A stretch of 23,659 nucleotides of DNA from CAYNTC01 sp964432925 (GTDB lineage: Bacteria > Planctomycetota > Phycisphaerae > Sedimentisphaerales > Anaerobacaceae), in NCBI GenBank assembly GCA_964432925.1, contig CAYSPM010000025.1, forward strand, positions 1 to 23,659, written 5' to 3'. The notes beneath the pieces were generated by a model. That model made no database searches, was not told the origin of the DNA, and worked only from the letters and a program-made list of their open reading frames with translations. The translations under genes and the position numbers were made by a program. How positions within the stretch are numbered: the first letter of the stretch is position 1; each line of letters begins with the position of its first letter. Shown one piece after another: positions 23,178-23,659 of the stretch.

Positions 23178-23659
23178 ATGAAAAAAATATCACCAGTTTG
23201 TGCCAATACTGTTGTAAGTAGTGATCCACACGTATGGAAACCCGCAAATTTTGAAGATTTTTTAATTGAGCTGGAGCATATTATAGTTGCATGCTCGGGG
23301 CAAAAGCCACTTTTTAGAGGCCATGCTGAAAGCAAATGGTTATTAGAATCCACATTTGTTCGTAACTGCAAGAAAATCCTTATTGATTTAGAGCCACACA
23401 CTATACCAAGTGATGAAGTGAGAGGGTCGGTCGAGTACCACCAGGCGATTTTTGGGCTCTTGCTATTGAAATATGACGTACTCGTGAAGCCAAGTCAAGA
23501 ATTAAAGATTCTTGAAAGAAACCAAGGGATAGATGCTCTGTTCGAATTGATGAAAAGATTACAACAATATCCCGAAGAGGATAGATGTGCTCTCAAAGGA
23601 ACCTTTTTCTTGGACTGGACAAAAAAGAAAAACGTTGGCCTTTACTTCGCTAACTTTGA
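23178..23659 (+). CDS. FRG-domain protein, 3' end beyond the window
   Basis: From the ATG at 23178 the frame stays open to the last base, giving 160 residues. LFRGHAESKWLLESTFVR contains the (F/Y)RG motif that names the FRG domain. The later FFLDWTKKKNVGLYFANF matches the second conserved block (LLDWTxxPxVALYFA) near the end of the domain. The usual QHYGLPT before that block is replaced here by CALKGT. FRG domains are short, of unknown biochemical activity, and frequent in accessory and mobile regions. There is no signal peptide. The start is preceded by a weak GTGGG. The next part of the gene, and whatever it belongs with, lies outside the window. Confidence 0.8.
   Translation, partial: MKKISPVCANTVVSSDPHVWKPANFEDFLIELEHIIVACSGQKPLFRGHAESKWLLESTFVRNCKKILIDLEPHTIPSDEVRGSVEYHQAIFGLLLLKYDVLVKPSQELKILERNQGIDALFELMKRLQQYPEEDRCALKGTFFLDWTKKKNVGLYFANF

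Overview
The window carries housekeeping genes of an anaerobic bacterium interleaved with accessory genes and many short palindromic repeats. The mix is a lamin-tail-domain surface protein, a PKD-domain subtilase, a long single-chain pyruvate:ferredoxin oxidoreductase, an alpha2-type glycyl-tRNA synthetase and numerous REP/MITE-like hairpins. It fits a metagenome-assembled planctomycete-like genome (for example Phycisphaerae), but no rRNA or other marker here proves the lineage. A run of 100 Ns at 6110-6209 is a scaffold join, so the left block (1-6109) and the right block (6210-23659) are linked only by the assembler.

Left block: the 3' part of a secreted lamin-tail-domain protein (+), then on the minus strand nifJ followed 4 bases later by a lipoprotein gene. 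Right block, first part: a subtilase whose 5' end is lost in the gap (+). A minus-strand group then runs pyrC -> retropepsin-like protease -> YacP-like NYN nuclease, in which the last 12 codons of pyrC are present twice, flanking the protease gene. prmC follows (minus), carrying an in-frame palindromic insertion.

Middle: the most notable locus is 12380-13857 (+). Its first gene encodes a 431-residue protein with the hallmarks of a proteasome-type N-terminal nucleophile hydrolase: Thr directly after the initiator Met, Asp at mature position 17, a Lys at 35 and a late DVAVITK strand, plus a large helical insertion. It overlaps a gene for a 60-residue protein. asnS (minus) follows, with a coiled-coil insertion in its catalytic domain. 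Next come an intergenic MITE-like element, a possible truncated gene start and a two-gene accessory cassette: an unknown 206-residue protein and a DUF3800 protein with RNase H-like acidic motifs.

Right end: glyS (minus), with a repeat-derived insertion in its zinc-binding region; a small helical protein with a flagellin-like tail and its terminator; an HI0933/YhiN-type flavoprotein; a 0.9-kb intergenic stretch packed with hairpins; a secreted protein behind a good promoter; and an FRG-domain protein cut by the window end. No CRISPR array, tRNA, rRNA or transposase gene was seen.
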